A stretch of 64,000 nucleotides of DNA from Candidatus Palauibacter polyketidifaciens (GCF_947581785.1 NZ_CANPVO010000020.1:16215-80214), one strand, 5' to 3'; shown: positions 23,245 through 32,486, counted from the first letter of the stretch. The notes: generated by a model not told the origin, from the sequence alone. Numbers and translations: made by a program.

Positions 23245-24473
23245 CCCGAATTCCGCCGGAGCGAGGGGCCCGTCCAGATGACGATGGCTCCGCAGCGCCC
23301 CACGGCCCCGCCAAACTCGGCCGGCAACTCGCTCGCGCCCCGATAGACTTCGATCCCGGCGATCTCGGACGGCGAGACGAAGTTGTCGATCGATTCGCCG
23401 GCACCGCCGTCCCGGATCACGCGCACGCCGTCCAGGTAGACGTTCGCGTTCATGCACCCGAACTCGGCGCGGCTGCTCAGGCTGGGCACGCCACGCGTCA
23501 TGCGGATGATGCAGTTGTTGTTCGCGCCTCCGCTGCACTCCGTGCGCACGCCCGGAATCCGTCCCAGGTAGTGCGTGACGCGGATCGCGCCGGCGTCCTG
23601 GATGTCGTCCCGCGTGAGGAATACTCCGGAGCCGATCGCCTCGCCGAGTTCTCGCCGGTCGTAGAACCCCTGCAACTCCAGCCGCTTCTCGCGCAGCGCC
23701 GTGACGACGATCGGCGCGAGTTCGATCGGGTCCACGCTGAGTTCGAAATCCACCTGCACGGTTCGGTCGCTCGGGAGACGCACCAACTGGTCGAGGGGGT
23801 CGAAGGTGAGGTGGTCCACGGTCACCCGGTACATTCCCGGATCGAGTTCGGAGAACATGAAGCGGCCGCTGCCGTCGGTCATTCCCTGCCGGTCCTCCGC
23901 AAGCAGCGTGTCCGAAAGCACGACGTTCGCCGCTTCGACCGGACGGCCGGAACGCCGATCCACCACCCGACCCACGATTCGGCCGGGCACGGTGAGCAGC
24001 CTGGAGAGCGCGCCTTCCTCCACGCCCACGAGGATGTCCCATCCGGCCGGTGGGCCGGGTGCGATGCTCACTCGAGTCGGCTCCGTGCGGAAGAACGGGA
24101 ACCTTGCGCTCACCGTGAGATCCTCCCGGGGCGGAAGGCCACAGAGGACGTACACGCCCTCGCTGTCCGCGTCCACGGAGACCGTGCGCTGCCGTCCTGC
24201 GCCCTCGGTCCAGCTCGCGGAGACCGTGGCGCCCGGAATGAGGATGCCCTGGAGCGTATCGCGGACGACGCCGGCGAGGCCGGTCAGGGACGGATCCATC
24301 TCCGCGGGACACGTCACGATGCCCTGGGGAGGGGTGAGGGTCAGGCTCTGAGCGGCCAGCCGGGACCCGGACGACGTCAGGATGGCGGCTCCCGCCAGGG
24401 CGAAGAACGCAACTCGGCAGACCGTTCTTCTCTGCGCCTGCGCCTCCGAACGACCCTCTCGCTGTGTTCGCAT
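23241..24473 (-). CDS. Exported CarboxypepD-like / TonB-plug-like protein without barrel
   Basis: 410 residues from ATG 24473 (GGAG eight bases upstream); the longer frame upstream is shadow. After the signal peptide come two carboxypeptidase-regulatory-like domains (about 60-145 and 155-245; the second contains VPGRIVGRVVDRRSGRPVEAANV). A plug-like domain follows (about 270-400): NANVYLDGVRVIRDGG, IAGIEVYRGASELPAEFGG and CGAIVIWTG. TonB-dependent receptors would continue with a 22-strand barrel; here the protein ends directly after the plug. Two cysteine-bearing segments (RTECSGGANNNCIIRM) are conspicuous. Likely periplasmic; function unknown. Confidence 0.82.
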   Translation of the reverse strand: MRTQREGRSEAQAQRRTVCRVAFFALAGAAILTSSGSRLAAQSLTLTPPQGIVTCPAEMDPSLTGLAGVVRDTLQGILIPGATVSASWTEGAGRQRTVSVDADSEGVYVLCGLPPREDLTVSARFPFFRTEPTRVSIAPGPPAGWDILVGVEEGALSRLLTVPGRIVGRVVDRRSGRPVEAANVVLSDTLLAEDRQGMTDGSGRFMFSELDPGMYRVTVDHLTFDPLDQLVRLPSDRTVQVDFELSVDPIELAPIVVTALREKRLELQGFYDRRELGEAIGSGVFLTRDDIQDAGAIRVTHYLGRIPGVRTECSGGANNNCIIRMTRGVPSLSSRAEFGCMNANVYLDGVRVIRDGGAGESIDNFVSPSEIAGIEVYRGASELPAEFGGAVGRCGAIVIWTGPSLRRNSG

Positions 24474-24659
24474 CCGGCGGTCTCCGCCACAACGTCGACA
24501 AGCCACATGTAGAAAGTAATGCAGGCGCGTACCGCGCACACGACGCGCGCCGGCCCGGGGCCGCCCCGGGCTCCGGGGGTTTGCGACGCGCGCCGGTATT
24601 GCGAGACACTCCCGGACGCCGTCACTCTTTCGAGGGTTCCTCGGCCGCGGAGTCTCATC

Positions 24660-25112
24660 TTGCAAATCGTGCGAAACCGGCAGGCACGCTACGCAATCGG
24701 CGTCGCTTGCATCCTCGTTGGATTGTCCGGCTGCCTGGATCTGGGGCTCGGAATCTCCCCGACCGTGGGGAAGATGCTCTCGTCCGTGGTCAGCGAGGGA
24801 TCCGCCCTGCCCGAGTTCGCGCGCGCCGCCGGGGGGCCCGGATCCATGCGAGTCTCGGGCCAGATCGTAGGCAAGCTGCGGTGCGACTACCTGTCCCCCG
24901 ATCTGCGGGAGGTCGACGGAGGGCTGGAACTGGCCATCACGATCGTGTCGGGCCGGCAGGGCTGCAACAGTCTGACGCCCTCGACGCTGTCCTACGTGGC
25001 GAACATCTACAACGTAGAGCCCGGGTCCTGGTCGATTCTCGTGGAGCACCGCTACGAAGGCGTGGACGGAAAACCCGGCGAGCGGCTGTACGACGTCGTC
25101 ACGGTGGACTAG
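24660..25112 (+). CDS. Small lipoprotein of unknown function
   Basis: 150 residues from TTG 24660 (GCGGAG seven bases upstream); GTG 24669 is an alternative. A signal peptide with lipobox LSGC leads to a mature domain with beta-strand character (RVSGQIVGKLRCDYLSPDLREVDGGLELAITIVSGRQGCNSL broken across residues 70-110), ending in SILVEHRYEGVDGKPGERLYDVVTVD. Two cysteines in the mature part could form a disulfide. I recognise no family. It diverges from the plug-like gene at 23241-24473. Confidence 0.65.
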   Translation: MQIVRNRQARYAIGVACILVGLSGCLDLGLGISPTVGKMLSSVVSEGSALPEFARAAGGPGSMRVSGQIVGKLRCDYLSPDLREVDGGLELAITIVSGRQGCNSLTPSTLSYVANIYNVEPGSWSILVEHRYEGVDGKPGERLYDVVTVD

Positions 25113-25125
25113 CCGCCGGAGGCTC

Positions 25126-25164
25126 GCGCCCGCTGCGTCACTCCGGCGCCCGCTGCGTCACTCC
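25126..25164. repeat. 19-bp direct repeat, period 20
   Basis: GCGCCCGCTGCGTCACTCC occurs at 25126-25144 and 25146-25164. The second copy covers the stop codon of the gene ending at 25158. Cause and function unknown. Confidence 0.85.
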
Positions 25165-25427
25165 AGAGGCGTGGAGCGGGAATGGAGTCCCAGCAGATCC
25201 GCGTCGCTCATGTCGGCCAGGGCGCGCGTCGCCTCGGCCACGCTGCGACTCTCATGCGGCAGCCAGCGCGGCGGCGCGAACGGATCCTCGAGGCACACGA
25301 AGTAGATGCGGGCCGCGTGCGGCGTGTTCGGCTGGCCGCCCGACACGTAGGCCTCCCAGCGGACCATTCCCCCGTCGAGGAAGGTGCGGGAGAGCGCCTT
25401 CTTCGGATCCACGCTCGCGCCGCTCAC
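25158..25427 (-). CDS. Small conserved-looking protein of unknown function
   Basis: 89 residues from GTG 25427, which overlaps the stop of the preceding 96-residue gene (GTGTGA context). It has mixed alpha/beta character: MVRWEAYVSGGQPNTPHAAR then IYFVCLEDPFAPPRWLPHE and a helical end VAEATRALADMSDADLLGLH. No signal, membrane segment or family recognised. The upstream frame to 25898 is shadow. Coupling to its neighbour suggests the two work together. Confidence 0.62.
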   Translation of the reverse strand: MSGASVDPKKALSRTFLDGGMVRWEAYVSGGQPNTPHAARIYFVCLEDPFAPPRWLPHESRSVAEATRALADMSDADLLGLHSRSTPLE

Positions 25428-25714
25428 ACCTTCACCGAGCGCGCGAGCAGTTCGCGGAGTCCCGCCTCGTTCATCTCTGACACGGCCTGCTTCGGCACCT
25501 TGGAGATGCCCGGCGGCGCCTGGTTGTAGCGCTGCGGGATGGTGATGTCGTCCCGGTTCCGGAACATCACGAGCAGCCGGGGCGACTGTTGCGTGGTGCC
25601 CGAGAAGATCGAGAACTCGGCCTCCCAGGTGGCCCCCGACTCGCTCGTGAACCGGGTGCGGGCGCTGTCCGCAGCCCCGTCCATCCGGAAGATCAGTTTC
25701 TTCAGAAGCGACAT
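25424..25714 (-). CDS. Small protein of unknown function, coupled to the next gene
   Basis: 96 residues from ATG 25714. Predicted soluble: MSLLKKLIFRMDGAADSART, a beta-rich centre (ATWEAEFSIFSGTTQQSPRLLVMF) and a helical C-terminus (KQAVSEMNEAGLRELLARS). No family recognised and no Shine-Dalgarno sequence seen. Its last bases overlap the GTG of the 89-residue gene, making a two-gene unit divergent from the beta-lactamase-fold gene at 25897. Confidence 0.65.
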   Translation of the reverse strand: MSLLKKLIFRMDGAADSARTRFTSESGATWEAEFSIFSGTTQQSPRLLVMFRNRDDITIPQRYNQAPPGISKVPKQAVSEMNEAGLRELLARSVKV

Positions 25715-25896
25715 GTGTGCGCGCGGTTGGTGCGTTTGCGTGGCTAGGCGCGGAGACACTAGGCGAGTCGGGCTCGACCCGCCAGCCTGCCGCCGGCCCG
25801 AAGGCTTCCGATGCAGGCGAGAAGCTGCGACTATGCATTGGATTCGAGCCCGGCGGAGGCTTTCCGGCCACCCGTCGGCCACGCAAGGAGAACGTC

Positions 25897-27084
25897 ATGC
25901 CGGTCCACCGTCGCTCATCCCTCGCCGCTGCGGCGCCCCGCCCGTATGCCGCGACGATCGTCTTCCTTCTCGGCTTTCTCGGCGTCCTCCTCCTTCCGTC
26001 CGCCGCGGCCGGTCAGGACGCGGACGTCATCGATGCGTTCTCGCGGCAGATCGCGGCGGATGTCGAAGCGGACGGCATCGGCGGGATCACGGCGGCGGTC
26101 TTCAGGGGAGACCAGGTGATGTGGTCGCAGGGGTTCGGCTGGGCCGATCCGGAGAACCGCGTGCCCGCGGGAGTGCGGACGATCTACCGAACCGGGTCGA
26201 TCTCGAAGTCGGTGACGGCGATCCTGATGGCGGACCTGGTGGAGGAAGGGACGGTCGCTCTCGATGACGCCGTCGTGGACCACCTGCCCGAGGTCGCCGG
26301 CTTCGGGGATCCGCCGGCCGACATGGCGCCGATCACGCTCCGGCAACTGGCGAGCCACACCGCCGGCCTCATTCGGGAGCCTGAACTCGAAGGCGCGGCG
26401 GCGGGGCCGATCGAGGACTGGGGATACAAGATCCTCGCTTCGATCCCCCACACCCGCTACGACACGATGCCCGGAGCCCGGTATCAGTACTCGAACATCG
26501 GGTACGGCGTGCTCGGTTACGCTCTGCAGCGGGCGGCCGGGACGTCCTTCATGGATCTCGTCGAGGACCGCCTGTTCGAACCCCTGGGGATGCGCTCTTC
26601 AACCTTCATCGCCGGCCCCGACATGTGGCGCCGGGTCGCGGTGGGGTACGTCAACTGGGACGACGGCACGGTGGACCCCGATCTCCCGGCGCTGGAACAC
26701 GAGGGGCGCGGGTACAAGGTGCCGAACGGCGGCGTCTACGCGACGGTCGGAGACCTCGCGACGTTCGCGGCCGCGGTCATGGGCATGACCGAACACGAAC
26801 TCCTGGAGCCGGCGACGCGACGGGAGGTCATGACGGTCCAGACGCCCGAGGATCCCGACGCGGGGTACGGTCTCGGCTTCTCGATTCGCACGGTCGCCCT
26901 CGAGGGAGGCACCGTGCGGTTCGTCGGCCACGGCGGTTCCGTCGCCGGGTACAACATGTATCTCGTGTTCGAACCCGAGAGCGGCTACGGCGTCGCGCTC
27001 GGCCGCAACTACAATCGCGGCGCCACCAGCCTTGGCGAGGTCGGGAACGGGCTCCTTCAGGCGCTGCTCGAGGCCGGCGGTTGA
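25897..27084 (+). CDS. Exported serine hydrolase of the beta-lactamase/PBP4 (class C) fold
   Basis: 395 residues from ATG 25897 (AAGGAG six bases upstream) with an N-terminal signal/anchor (ATIVFLLGFLGVLLLPSAAAG). Catalytic motifs: SxxK as SISK (101-104), YxN as YSN (198-200), and HGG near residue 348 in place of KTG. This pattern fits esterase/D-aminopeptidase-like class C members; substrate is not predictable and resistance to beta-lactams should not be assumed. The TTG of the next gene overlaps its stop, so the two are translationally coupled. Confidence 0.88.
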   Translation: MPVHRRSSLAAAAPRPYAATIVFLLGFLGVLLLPSAAAGQDADVIDAFSRQIAADVEADGIGGITAAVFRGDQVMWSQGFGWADPENRVPAGVRTIYRTGSISKSVTAILMADLVEEGTVALDDAVVDHLPEVAGFGDPPADMAPITLRQLASHTAGLIREPELEGAAAGPIEDWGYKILASIPHTRYDTMPGARYQYSNIGYGVLGYALQRAAGTSFMDLVEDRLFEPLGMRSSTFIAGPDMWRRVAVGYVNWDDGTVDPDLPALEHEGRGYKVPNGGVYATVGDLATFAAAVMGMTEHELLEPATRREVMTVQTPEDPDAGYGLGFSIRTVALEGGTVRFVGHGGSVAGYNMYLVFEPESGYGVALGRNYNRGATSLGEVGNGLLQALLEAGG

Positions 27085-28151
27085 ACGGCTGCGGGCCGCC
27101 CCCGGGCAGGGTCGCGCCGCTCCTCACGCCGGCGGCCGCTCTCGCGCTGGCGGCGGTCGCCCTCGTGCCGTCCCCGGCCGCGGGACAGGAAGAGGAGGAG
27201 GAGCGGGTCCTCCGCATCTGCCGGCAGCTCGGACAGGCGGAACTCGAGGTCGGGATCGAGGGCACGATCCGGGACGATGAGAGCAAGGTCCCGCTGCCGG
27301 GGGCGACGGTCGTGATCCGCTACGAGGCTGAACGCGGGCTGCCCACGCCGGAGGACGTACAGGTCGAGGCGGATGGGCGAGGGCGATACCAGGCCTGCGG
27401 CCTCGAAGCTTTCCGGGAGATCCGGGTGCGCCCGAACTATCGGTCCCGGCGCGGGAAGGACCGCAAGGTCGAACTCGACCGGTCGAAGTTTGTCGACCTC
27501 GAGGTGGATATGGGGGACGCGGCCTTCGTCGTCCTTTCCGTCGTGGACGCCGCCGACGGGCGACCGGTGGCGGGCGCGCAGATCGACTTCACCCCGCTGC
27601 CCGTCTCCGGGGTCACGGATTCGCTCGGACGCGCCGCGTTCCGCTCCTTGCCGCCACTCACGTACGGTCTGCGCGTCGCGCACATCGGTTACGCGCCCCT
27701 CGAGACCGAGATCAACGTCCTCACGGACCAGAACGCGGAGTTCCGCGTCGAACTCAACACCCAGGCGATCGCGCTCGCGCCGATCGAGGTGAGAGTGACG
27801 GGCCGCGATCCGTTCCTGCTCACGTCGGGGTTCTACGAGCGCCGCCAGTCCATCGACGAGGGCTACTTCGCGACCTATCCGGAGATCGACCAGTTCATCC
27901 ACCTCGGACAGCTGTTCCAGTTCAAGCGGGAACTCTCCATCCGATACCGCCGTAACCAGCTCATCCTCCTCAACGGGCGGCCGGCCAGCCGCCTCGGGTT
28001 CACCCGGAGAAACCTGGGCGAACTGAAATTCGACACCGTTCGGGGCGTCGAGGCGTACAGGTGCAGCGAGGCGCCGCCCGAGATCATGAACCAGGTACCC
28101 AACACCCTGCTCCTGACCGACTGCAACCTCGTCGCGATCTGGACGTACTGA
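27081..28151 (+). CDS. Exported CarboxypepD-like / plug-like protein without barrel
   Basis: 356 residues from TTG 27081, overlapping the hydrolase stop. Signal peptide (ALALAAVALVPSPAAGQ), then a first beta-sandwich (EVGIEGTIRDDESKVPLPGA), a second carboxypeptidase-regulatory-like domain (VVDAADGRPVAGAQIDF to HIGYAPLETEINV) and a plug-like end (IEVRVTGRDPFLLTSGFYER, RNQLILLNGRPASRLGF, VRGVEAYRCSEAP, CNLVAIWTY). It shares the LTSGFYER-type motif and the terminal Cys..IWT with three other proteins in this window. Likely periplasmic partner of the hydrolase; function unknown. Confidence 0.8.
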   Translation: MNGCGPPPGRVAPLLTPAAALALAAVALVPSPAAGQEEEEERVLRICRQLGQAELEVGIEGTIRDDESKVPLPGATVVIRYEAERGLPTPEDVQVEADGRGRYQACGLEAFREIRVRPNYRSRRGKDRKVELDRSKFVDLEVDMGDAAFVVLSVVDAADGRPVAGAQIDFTPLPVSGVTDSLGRAAFRSLPPLTYGLRVAHIGYAPLETEINVLTDQNAEFRVELNTQAIALAPIEVRVTGRDPFLLTSGFYERRQSIDEGYFATYPEIDQFIHLGQLFQFKRELSIRYRRNQLILLNGRPASRLGFTRRNLGELKFDTVRGVEAYRCSEAPPEIMNQVPNTLLLTDCNLVAIWTY

Positions 28152-28197
28152 CTCCCCACGGCCGGCTAAACCGCTTCCTCCCGACAGGACGATTCCC

Positions 28198-29625
28198 TTG
28201 AGCGACACTGGCCGGCCCGAAGGGGAAACTGCGGCTCCCCGCCGGTCCGGAGTGGGGGGGACACTGCGGGCGCTGCTGTGGGGAACGCGCGAGGACTTCA
28301 CGTCGGGAAGCCTGAACCGCGGGGTCCTGCTCCTCGCCATCCCGATGGTGCTGGAGATGGCGGGGGAGTCGCTGTTCTTCCTCGTGGACATGGCGGTCGT
28401 GAGCCGACTCGGGGCCAACGCGCTCGCGGCGATCGCGCTCACCGAAGCGATGCTGGCGGTCATCTACTCGGTCGCGGTGGGATTGGCGATGTCCACCACG
28501 GCGATGGTCGCGCGACGGACGGGCGAGAAGGACGAGCGCGGGGCGGCGACGGCCGCCGTGCAGGCAATCGCGCTGAGCGTCGGCATAGCCGTGGTCCTCG
28601 GCCTGGCCGGTGCGCTCCTGGCCCCGTGGCTGCTGCGGGTGATGGGCGGCTCACCGGAAGTCGTGGCCCAAGGCACCATGTACGCCCGCATCCAACTGGG
28701 CGGGATGGTCGTCATCATCCTCCTCTTCGTGAACAACGCGATCTACCGGGGCGCGGGGGACCCGTCGATGGCGATGCGTTCCGTGTGGCTGGCCAACGGG
28801 ATCAACATCGTGCTCGATCCCGTGCTCGTATTCGGCCTCTGGATCTTCCCCGAACTCGGACTCCCGGGCGCCGCCGTGGCCACGACGACCGGGCGCGGGA
28901 TCGGGGCTCTGTACCAGTTGTGGCACCTGTCCCGCGGCGAGCGTATCCGGGTGCGGCGGAGCGATCTCCGGGTCCGCTGGCCCGTGATCGGCCGGCTCGC
29001 GCGCGTGTCGGTCGGCGGCGTGGGGCAGATGCTCGTGACGCAGGTCAGCTACATCATCTCGATCCGGTTCCTGTCGGAGTTCGGGACGATCGCCCTCGCG
29101 GGCTACACCATGGCGATCCGCGTCGTCATCTTCATCATCCTCCCCGCCTGGGGCCTCGCGAACGCCGCCGCCACGCTCGTAGGCCAGAATCTCGGCGCCG
29201 GGAAGCCCGACCGCGCCGAGCGGGCCGTCTACCTCACCGGCTTCTGGAACATGCTGTTCATGGCCGTGGTGACGGTGGTTTTCGTGGCCTTCCCGGGGCC
29301 GATCCTCGCGCCGTTCGCGCCGGATCCTGAGACGCTCGACGTGGGCGTGCGCGCGCTCCGGATCATCAGCTACGGGTACATCTTCTACGCCTGGGGCATG
29401 GTGACGATGCAGGCCTTCAACGGCGCGGGCGACACGGCGACGCCGACGTGGATCAACATCGGCGTGTTCTGGTTCTTCCAGCTGCCGGTCGCGGCGCTGC
29501 TCGCCTTCGTTATCGGGTGGGGCGAGACGGGCGTGTTCTGGTCGTTCGCGGTCGCCTACTCGCTGTCGGCCGTCGTCGGCCTCTGGATCTTCCGGCGCGG
29601 CCGCTGGAAGCAGAAGGTGGTCTAG
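28198..29625 (+). CDS. MATE family multidrug/solute efflux protein
   Basis: 475 residues, about twelve transmembrane helices in two homologous halves; the first half begins NRGVLLLAIPMVLEMAGESLFFLVDM and the second around GQMLVTQVSYIISIRFL. Family motifs include VGQNLGAGKPDRAERAV. Exports cationic compounds by Na+ or H+ antiport. TTG 28198 is preceded by CAGGAC about seven bases upstream. It stands 46 bases after the plug-like gene and converges with the gene ending at 29645 with only a 19-base gap. Confidence 0.9.
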   Translation: MSDTGRPEGETAAPRRSGVGGTLRALLWGTREDFTSGSLNRGVLLLAIPMVLEMAGESLFFLVDMAVVSRLGANALAAIALTEAMLAVIYSVAVGLAMSTTAMVARRTGEKDERGAATAAVQAIALSVGIAVVLGLAGALLAPWLLRVMGGSPEVVAQGTMYARIQLGGMVVIILLFVNNAIYRGAGDPSMAMRSVWLANGINIVLDPVLVFGLWIFPELGLPGAAVATTTGRGIGALYQLWHLSRGERIRVRRSDLRVRWPVIGRLARVSVGGVGQMLVTQVSYIISIRFLSEFGTIALAGYTMAIRVVIFIILPAWGLANAAATLVGQNLGAGKPDRAERAVYLTGFWNMLFMAVVTVVFVAFPGPILAPFAPDPETLDVGVRALRIISYGYIFYAWGMVTMQAFNGAGDTATPTWINIGVFWFFQLPVAALLAFVIGWGETGVFWSFAVAYSLSAVVGLWIFRRGRWKQKVV

Positions 29626-29644
29626 CTTCCCTGGTAGGCCGTGC

Positions 29645-31060
29645 CTAGGCGGTGCACCGCGTCCGGCCTGCCGCTCCCTTCGACCGGAGGCCGATCACGA
29701 CGCTCGCCTGCTGCCCCTCGGCAAGTTCCACCTCCCGCACTCTGAGGTCGAAACCCCCGCAGAGGGCGCTGATCCTGTGGGTTCCCGGCGACAACCCCTC
29801 CAGCGAGAATCGGCCGGCTCGATCCGTCGTGACGCGGACACCCGTGCCGGCCACCGTCACGCTGGCGGCCTCGAGCGGCCGTTCGGTGCGCTCGTTCACG
29901 ACGATGCCCGTGATCCGCCCGGGTGATGTCACGGTCAGGGCGAGCCCTGCCTCGACGCCGGCCTCTGCGACGACCGTCGCGGGCTGGCCCCGGTGCGGAC
30001 CGTAGGCGGCCGTCAGTTCCAGCGATACGTCGGCGGGAACCTCGCACAGCCGGTATCGTCCGAGCGAGTCCGTACGGACCACGGTTTCCACGCGTTCGAG
30101 GCCGGTGGGATCCCCGGGATTCGCGTAAGAGGCGAACACGTGCGCGGCGGGCAACCGGACTCGGGTAACCTGATCTTCCACCAACCCGTCCACCGCCACC
30201 TCGCCGGGCCGGCCGGCCGGCTCGCACAGCTCGACCTCGATCTGCGGTATCTCCGGTGTCTCCGCCGTCCAGTTGGACCACAGGATGATCGCGCCGCAGC
30301 TCATGGAGGTCCCGTCCCAGGCAAAGAACGGTATCTTGCTACCAGGTTGGTACAACTCCGCCGCACCGAGGTCGTGCACGGAGAGTTCGTCGAGCAGCGT
30401 CGGCGGCGGCGCCTCTGGAGAACTGAAGGTTCCCGCCGGATTCAGGGAGTACGACCGGCTCGTTCCCGAGCCGTCTGCCGCTCCGATCCGCCTCCGGTCG
30501 AGGTATACCGGAATCCTCGCGCACCGCGGGAGAGGGGCGCGCATCTGGAGGGTCGACATGAAGTCGGCGAGGCGCACGAAGCCCCGCTTGTTGGCTTCGA
30601 TCCATGCCGGCTCGACGAACGCACCCCAACCCTCCTCCATCCGGTCGTAGAAGCCGGACTCCACGAGGCGGGGCGGGCGGCCTTCCACGCCGACCTCCAG
30701 CGGCTCCAGCGGGATCGCCTGCGGGGTTAGCTGTACCTCCAGCGGTGGCGTGGCCCTGGGGCCGATTTCCAGCGGGATGGAGAGGACTTCATAGCCGAGG
30801 CGGCGGACCCCGAGCGTGTATGTGCCCGGCACGATCTGAGCGAAGGCGAACGCGCCGTCGGGTCCCGTGATCGTCTCCCGAGCCGAACCCGACGGATCGA
30901 CCAGCCGCACCGTAGCGCCCTCGATCGGCGCCCTTGTCCCGCCCTCGGTGATGATTCCCTGGATCCCGACCGCCTCCTGGGCGCTCGCCGCGTCGGACAG
31001 GAAGGCGTTCCCCGCCACGAGGGCGACGGCCAAGGCCAGCAACGGCGTCCGCTTCGTCAT
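29645..31060 (-). CDS. Exported CarboxypepD / plug-like / CarboxypepD protein (paralogue B)
   Basis: 471 residues from ATG 31060 (GGAAGAAG nine bases upstream). Signal peptide ends near DAASAQE. Domain order: carboxypeptidase-regulatory-like (VGIQGIITEGGTRAPIEGAT to QLTPQAIPLEPLEV), plug-like segment (RPPRLVESGFYDRMEEGWG to IPVYLDRRRIG and LGAAELYQPG, CGAIILWSNW), an Fn3-like segment, and a second carboxypeptidase-regulatory-like domain (RITGIVVNERTERPLEAASV). Tandem paralogue of the gene just upstream. No outer-membrane barrel. Function unknown; probably downstream of the propeller gene at 32612-33931 in one operon. Confidence 0.83.
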   Translation of the reverse strand: MTKRTPLLALAVALVAGNAFLSDAASAQEAVGIQGIITEGGTRAPIEGATVRLVDPSGSARETITGPDGAFAFAQIVPGTYTLGVRRLGYEVLSIPLEIGPRATPPLEVQLTPQAIPLEPLEVGVEGRPPRLVESGFYDRMEEGWGAFVEPAWIEANKRGFVRLADFMSTLQMRAPLPRCARIPVYLDRRRIGAADGSGTSRSYSLNPAGTFSSPEAPPPTLLDELSVHDLGAAELYQPGSKIPFFAWDGTSMSCGAIILWSNWTAETPEIPQIEVELCEPAGRPGEVAVDGLVEDQVTRVRLPAAHVFASYANPGDPTGLERVETVVRTDSLGRYRLCEVPADVSLELTAAYGPHRGQPATVVAEAGVEAGLALTVTSPGRITGIVVNERTERPLEAASVTVAGTGVRVTTDRAGRFSLEGLSPGTHRISALCGGFDLRVREVELAEGQQASVVIGLRSKGAAGRTRCTA

Positions 31061-31079
31061 TCGCAACGGCTTCTTCCAG

Positions 31080-32486
31080 CTAGACCGAGCACGTCCCCCG
31101 CCTGGCAAGATTCGTCGCGCGTAGCCGGAGGACCACGGCCACGTTCCCTCCCTCGGCCAGTTCCACCTCCTGCGCGGCACCGGTATAGCCGGCGCACACG
31201 GCCCGGATCGTGTAGGACCCCGGTGGCAGGTCCTCGAGGGAGAATCGTCCCGCGGCGTTCGTCACCGTACGGAAGTCCGTGTCGACGAGCACGATCCGCG
31301 CGCCCTCCATCAGCGCCGAGGTCGCCTCGTTGAGGACCATGCCGGTGATCGTCGCCGGAGACGTTACCGGCACCGTCAGCTTCAGCGCGTCGCCGTCCGC
31401 CGCCGCAAGCGCAACCAGCGGCCCGCCCGCGTGCGGGCCGTACTCCGGAGTGAGATGGATGACGGCGCCCTCCGGCAGGTCGCACACGCGATATCGTCCG
31501 AGCGAGTCGGTGCGAACGACCGTTTCCACGCGCTCGAGGCCGTCCGGATCTTCGGGGTTCGCGTATGACGCGGACACATGCGCGGCGGGCAGCCTCACTT
31601 CGGTAACCTCGTCGTCGACGAAGCCGTCGAGCGCCACTTCTCCCGGACGGCCCTCGGGGTCGCACAGCTTCACCTCGATCGTCGGTATCTCCGGCAGGCC
31701 CGCCGTCCAGTCGGACCAGAGGATGACCGCGCCGCAAACCGCGGTCGTGAAGGTCCAGGCGAACATCGGAATCTTCGTTCCCGGCTGGTAGACCTCAGCC
31801 GCGCCGAGATCGGACACGGACATCTCTTCGAGCAGCGGGGGAAGGCGATCCAACCCCACAGTGAAGATCCCTCCCGGATACGAATCGTCTGTCCCCCAGC
31901 CTGGCGTCGTGCCGATCGGCCTCCGGTCGAGGTACACGGGGACCTTCTCGCACCGGGACAGGGGCGCGCGGTTCTGGAGGACCCAGAGGTAGTCCTTCAG
32001 TAGTACGAAGCCGACCTTGCTGGCCTCGATCCATTCGGGCTCGAAGAACGTGCCCCAGCCTTCTTCCATTCGATCGTAGAAGCCGGACTCCACGAGGCGG
32101 GGCGGGCGGCCTGCCACGCCGACTTCCAGCGGCTCGAGCGGGATCGCCTGCGGGGTCAGGCGGATGTCCAGTTGCGGGGGCGCCTGCGCGCCGATCTCCA
32201 GCGGCGTGCTGAGCAACTCGTATCCGAAGCGCCGCACGGCGAGCGCATATGTGCCCGGCGCAACCTGGGCGAAGGCGAACGCGCCGTCCGGTCCCGTGAT
32301 GGTCTCCCGAGCCGAACCGGACGCGTCGGCCAGCCGCACGGTCGCGCCGTCGACCGGCTCGCCCGTCCCATCGTCGACGACGGTTCCGGCGACCTCCACC
32401 GCCTCCTGAGCCGTCATGCCGTCGGGAGCCATGCCCGGGATCGCCGTCAGCGCTAAGGAGATCAGGAATGCACGGGTTTGTGTCAT
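31080..32486 (-). CDS. Exported CarboxypepD / plug-like / CarboxypepD protein (paralogue A)
   Basis: 468 residues from ATG 32486 with a signal peptide ending DGMTAQE. It has the same domain order as its downstream neighbour and long identical stretches (TPQAIPLEPLEVGV, RPPRLVESGFYDRMEEGWG, VETVVRTDSLGRYR). The plug-like part reads VPVYLDRRPIG, LGAAEVYQPGTKIPMFAW and CGAVILWSDW. The copies diverge mainly in the loop between these motifs, where a binding surface might lie. No good ribosome site is visible before the ATG. The 19-base gap to paralogue B indicates co-transcription. Confidence 0.83.
   Translation of the reverse strand: MTQTRAFLISLALTAIPGMAPDGMTAQEAVEVAGTVVDDGTGEPVDGATVRLADASGSARETITGPDGAFAFAQVAPGTYALAVRRFGYELLSTPLEIGAQAPPQLDIRLTPQAIPLEPLEVGVAGRPPRLVESGFYDRMEEGWGTFFEPEWIEASKVGFVLLKDYLWVLQNRAPLSRCEKVPVYLDRRPIGTTPGWGTDDSYPGGIFTVGLDRLPPLLEEMSVSDLGAAEVYQPGTKIPMFAWTFTTAVCGAVILWSDWTAGLPEIPTIEVKLCDPEGRPGEVALDGFVDDEVTEVRLPAAHVSASYANPEDPDGLERVETVVRTDSLGRYRVCDLPEGAVIHLTPEYGPHAGGPLVALAAADGDALKLTVPVTSPATITGMVLNEATSALMEGARIVLVDTDFRTVTNAAGRFSLEDLPPGSYTIRAVCAGYTGAAQEVELAEGGNVAVVLRLRATNLARRGTCSV

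Noticed and set aside
21808..24609. 933-codon minus-strand frame
   Set aside because: It runs antisense through tupC and in the wrong frame through the plug-like gene; no coherent domain.
25897..27084. Call as an antibiotic-resistance beta-lactamase
   Set aside because: The class C fold is shared by many esterases and peptidases; with HGG instead of KTG the sequence gives no support for beta-lactam hydrolysis.
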